In this document: piece after piece, positions 62,377 through 64,000 of the stretch | How the letters are laid out: each line of letters opens with the position of its first letter | Numbering within the stretch: position 1 is the stretch's first letter | Translations under genes and position numbers: made by a program | Notes under the pieces: generated by a model | What the model was told of the DNA's origin: nothing | What the model saw: only the letters and a program-made list of their open reading frames with translations | Database searches by the model: none | NCBI RefSeq assembly: GCF_031846325.1 | Contig: NZ_JAVRHZ010000002.1 | Coordinates: 372,001-436,000, forward strand | Source: Patiriisocius_A hiemis | GTDB lineage: Bacteria; Bacteroidota; Bacteroidia; Flavobacteriales; Flavobacteriaceae | Direction: 5' to 3' | DNA length: 64,000 bases

Positions 62377-63234
62377 TTATTTTAATTGTATTAAATGCTT
62401 TCCGTATCCACTTTTAAGGAGTGGTGTTGCCAAAGTGATTAGTTTTTCTTTAGAAATAAAGCCCATTTCGTAAGCAGCTTCTTCAATTGCACCTATCTTA
62501 AGCCCTTGCCTTTCTTCAATAACTTCAACAAACTGGGAAGCTTGCATTAAAGAAGCAAAAGTGCCGGTATCTAGCCAAGCTGTCCCTTTATCAAGGATAC
62601 TTACACTTAGTTTTCTTTGTTGTAAGTAAACGTTATTTACATCTGTAATTTCCAGCTCACCTCTTGGGCTTGGTTTTATGTTTGCAGCAATATCTACTAC
62701 ATTATTATCATAAAAGTAAATACCTGGTACTGCATAGTTTGATTTTGGGTTGGGTGGTTTTTCTTCTATAGAAAGTGCCTTCCCTGTTTCATCAAAATCT
62801 ACAACACCGTATCTTTCTGGATCATGCACATGATACGCATATATTATTCCTCCATCTGGGTCATTATTAGCCTGTAACAATTCCTTTAAGCCACTTCCGT
62901 AAAATATATTATCCCCAAGTATTAGCGCTACTTTATCATCCCCTATAAAATCCTTTCCAATAATAAATGCTTCAGCAAGGCCATTGGGGTTTTCTTGTAC
63001 TTCATAACTAAATTTACATCCAAGTGAAGACCCATCGCCTAAAAGTTTCTCAAATAAAGGTAAGTCTTGAGGTGTAGAAATAATTAAAATCTCTCTTATT
63101 CCAGCATACATTAACGTTGATAATGGGTAGTAAATCATTGGTTTGTCATATACTGGCATTAACTGTTTGCTTACAGCTAATGTAATAGGGTGGAGCCTAG
63201 TACCTGAACCTCCTGCTAAAATTATTCCTTTCAA
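62377..63234 (-). CDS. rfbA: Glucose-1-phosphate thymidylyltransferase
   Basis: 285 residues. Nucleotide-binding ILAGGSGTRLHPITLAVSKQ, then YDKPMIYYPLSTLM and GDNIFYG. Makes dTDP-glucose from dTTP and glucose-1-phosphate. The start is TTG (MKGIILAGG); no ATG fits. Twelve bases after rfbB and three before rfbC. Confidence 0.96.
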   Translation of the reverse strand: MKGIILAGGSGTRLHPITLAVSKQLMPVYDKPMIYYPLSTLMYAGIREILIISTPQDLPLFEKLLGDGSSLGCKFSYEVQENPNGLAEAFIIGKDFIGDDKVALILGDNIFYGSGLKELLQANNDPDGGIIYAYHVHDPERYGVVDFDETGKALSIEEKPPNPKSNYAVPGIYFYDNNVVDIAANIKPSPRGELEITDVNNVYLQQRKLSVSILDKGTAWLDTGTFASLMQASQFVEVIEERQGLKIGAIEEAAYEMGFISKEKLITLATPLLKSGYGKHLIQLK

Positions 63235-63246
63235 AATTATTCTCTT

Positions 63247-64000
63247 TTAAAGTCTATTGGTATTATTTAAATACCATTCTATTGTTTTTTTAATTCCGCT
63301 TTCAAAATTCTCGTCAGCTTTCCAGCCTAATTCATCTTCTAGTTTACTAGCGTCTATTGCATATCTAAAATCATGACCTGGTCTGTCTTTTACAAACGAA
63401 ATCTGATCCCTATATGATTTATTTTGAGGCTTCAATTCATCCATAAGATCACATATAGTATGAGCAATATATAGGTTTTCTCGTTCATTTCTCCCACCAA
63501 TATTATATGTTTCTCCTAACCTACCGTTGTCTAATGCCAGTTTAATTCCTGTACAATGGTCAAGGACGTAAAGCCAATCTCTTACATTTTTTCCGTCACC
63601 ATAAATAGGGATAGGTTCTCCGGCAATTGCTTTTCTTATAATTGTAGGAATTAATTTTTCTTTGTGCTGATTAGGTCCATAATTGTTTGAGCAGTTTGTT
63701 GTAACTACTGGCATCCCGTAAGTGTGAAAGTAGCTTCTAACAATAAAATCTGAAGATGCTTTAGACGCACTATAAGGGCTATTAGGCGCATACGGGGTTT
63801 CTTCAGTAAACAACCCTTCAGCCCCCAACGTTCCATACACTTCGTCTGTTGAGACATGCAAGAATCTGGCTTTTGAATATTCTTCTTTTAAATGATTAGG
63901 ACCATCCATCCAAAGCTTATAAGCAGCATGCAACAAATTAAACGTGCCTACAATATTAGTAGCAATAAAAGCCCCTGGCCCAGTAATTGAATTGTCCACA
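63247..64000 (-). CDS. rfbB: dTDP-glucose 4,6-dehydratase, C-terminal part
   Basis: The last 250 or so residues; the N-terminal Rossmann part lies beyond the right edge. Visible are VDNSITGPGAFIATNIVGTF, catalytic STDEVYGTLG, YXXXK as YSASKA, NCSNNYGPNQHKEKLIPT and DWLYVLDHC, all typical of RfbB. It forms dTDP-4-keto-6-deoxyglucose. The GTG at the edge encodes an internal Val, not the start. Confidence 0.94.
   Translation of the reverse strand, partial: VDNSITGPGAFIATNIVGTFNLLHAAYKLWMDGPNHLKEEYSKARFLHVSTDEVYGTLGAEGLFTEETPYAPNSPYSASKASSDFIVRSYFHTYGMPVVTTNCSNNYGPNQHKEKLIPTIIRKAIAGEPIPIYGDGKNVRDWLYVLDHCTGIKLALDNGRLGETYNIGGRNERENLYIAHTICDLMDELKPQNKSYRDQISFVKDRPGHDFRYAIDASKLEDELGWKADENFESGIKKTIEWYLNNTNRL

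Noticed and set aside
63997..63999. GTG near the right edge as the start of rfbB
   Set aside because: It encodes an internal Val of the conserved VDNS segment; the N-terminal Rossmann domain is simply outside the window.
1..64000. tRNA, rRNA, CRISPR arrays, insertion sequences, phage or toxin-antitoxin genes
   Set aside because: None was recognised on reading both strands; a dedicated tRNA and covariance-model scan would be needed to exclude small RNAs.

Overview
This is a low-GC window with very dense gene packing. It reads as a chromosome segment of a gliding, probably marine, member of the Flavobacteriaceae (Bacteroidota). The evidence is the gliding/type IX secretion genes gldH and sprE, a subtilase ending in a type IX sorting domain, promoters with the Bacteroidota -7 box TANNTTTG, no strong Shine-Dalgarno sites, and several gene strings typical of flavobacteria (ricT-gldH-pbp1A; flippase-dut-nucleotidyltransferase-TPR-DUF4292-envC; sprE-bactofilin-atp; DUF4254/DUF6427/DUF6341/purD). 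No rRNA, tRNA, CRISPR array, insertion sequence or phage gene was recognised.

Left part (1-21.9 kb). The window opens inside a secreted M36-type metallopeptidase gene. An orphan double-ATPase ABC protein follows, then the two subunits of a 3-oxoacid CoA-transferase. Next comes the operon ricT-gldH-penicillin-binding protein 1A. Then follow trhO (tRNA uridine hydroxylase), recA, an ECF sigma factor paired with a putative anti-sigma/outer-membrane-barrel protein, plsC, trpS, dprA, an HU/SPOR-domain protein, an acyl-CoA thioesterase and a 1200-residue secreted S8 protease.

Middle part (21.9-43.4 kb). A minus-strand operon encodes a flippase, dUTPase, sugar-phosphate nucleotidyltransferase, TPR protein, DUF4292 lipoprotein and an EnvC-like LytM protein. 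Beyond it is the ATP synthase operon, read as sprE, bactofilin, atpZ, a small membrane protein, atpB-E-F-H-A-G, terminator. It lacks atpD and atpC. A ferredoxin-type reductase, a GT9 glycosyltransferase, DUF4254, DUF6427 and DUF6341 proteins and purD follow.

Right part (43.5-64 kb). This is an exopolysaccharide/O-antigen-like locus. Plus strand: a CapK-like adenylate-forming protein, wecB and a GT4 glycosyltransferase. Minus strand, reading from the right edge: rfbB-A-C-D (dTDP-rhamnose), a Wzz-like chain-length protein, a Wzx flippase, two sulfotransferases, three Wzy/WaaL-like membrane proteins interleaved with two glycosyltransferases, a truncated GT-C glycosyltransferase remnant, ugd, a UDP-xylose synthase-like gene and a WcaJ-like initiating transferase. 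Together they suggest a Wzx/Wzy-built polymer containing rhamnose and probably GlcA/Xyl-derived sugars, possibly sulfated.

No clear-cut new defence or mobile system is visible. The more unusual items are a sigma-factor partner that looks able to bridge both membranes, an 80-bp hairpin element with terminal inverted repeats inside the atp operon and related hairpins elsewhere, a long hairpin after atpE, several genes whose -7 box sits almost on the start codon, and the GT-C remnant. Functions are assigned by reading motifs; no database search was possible.
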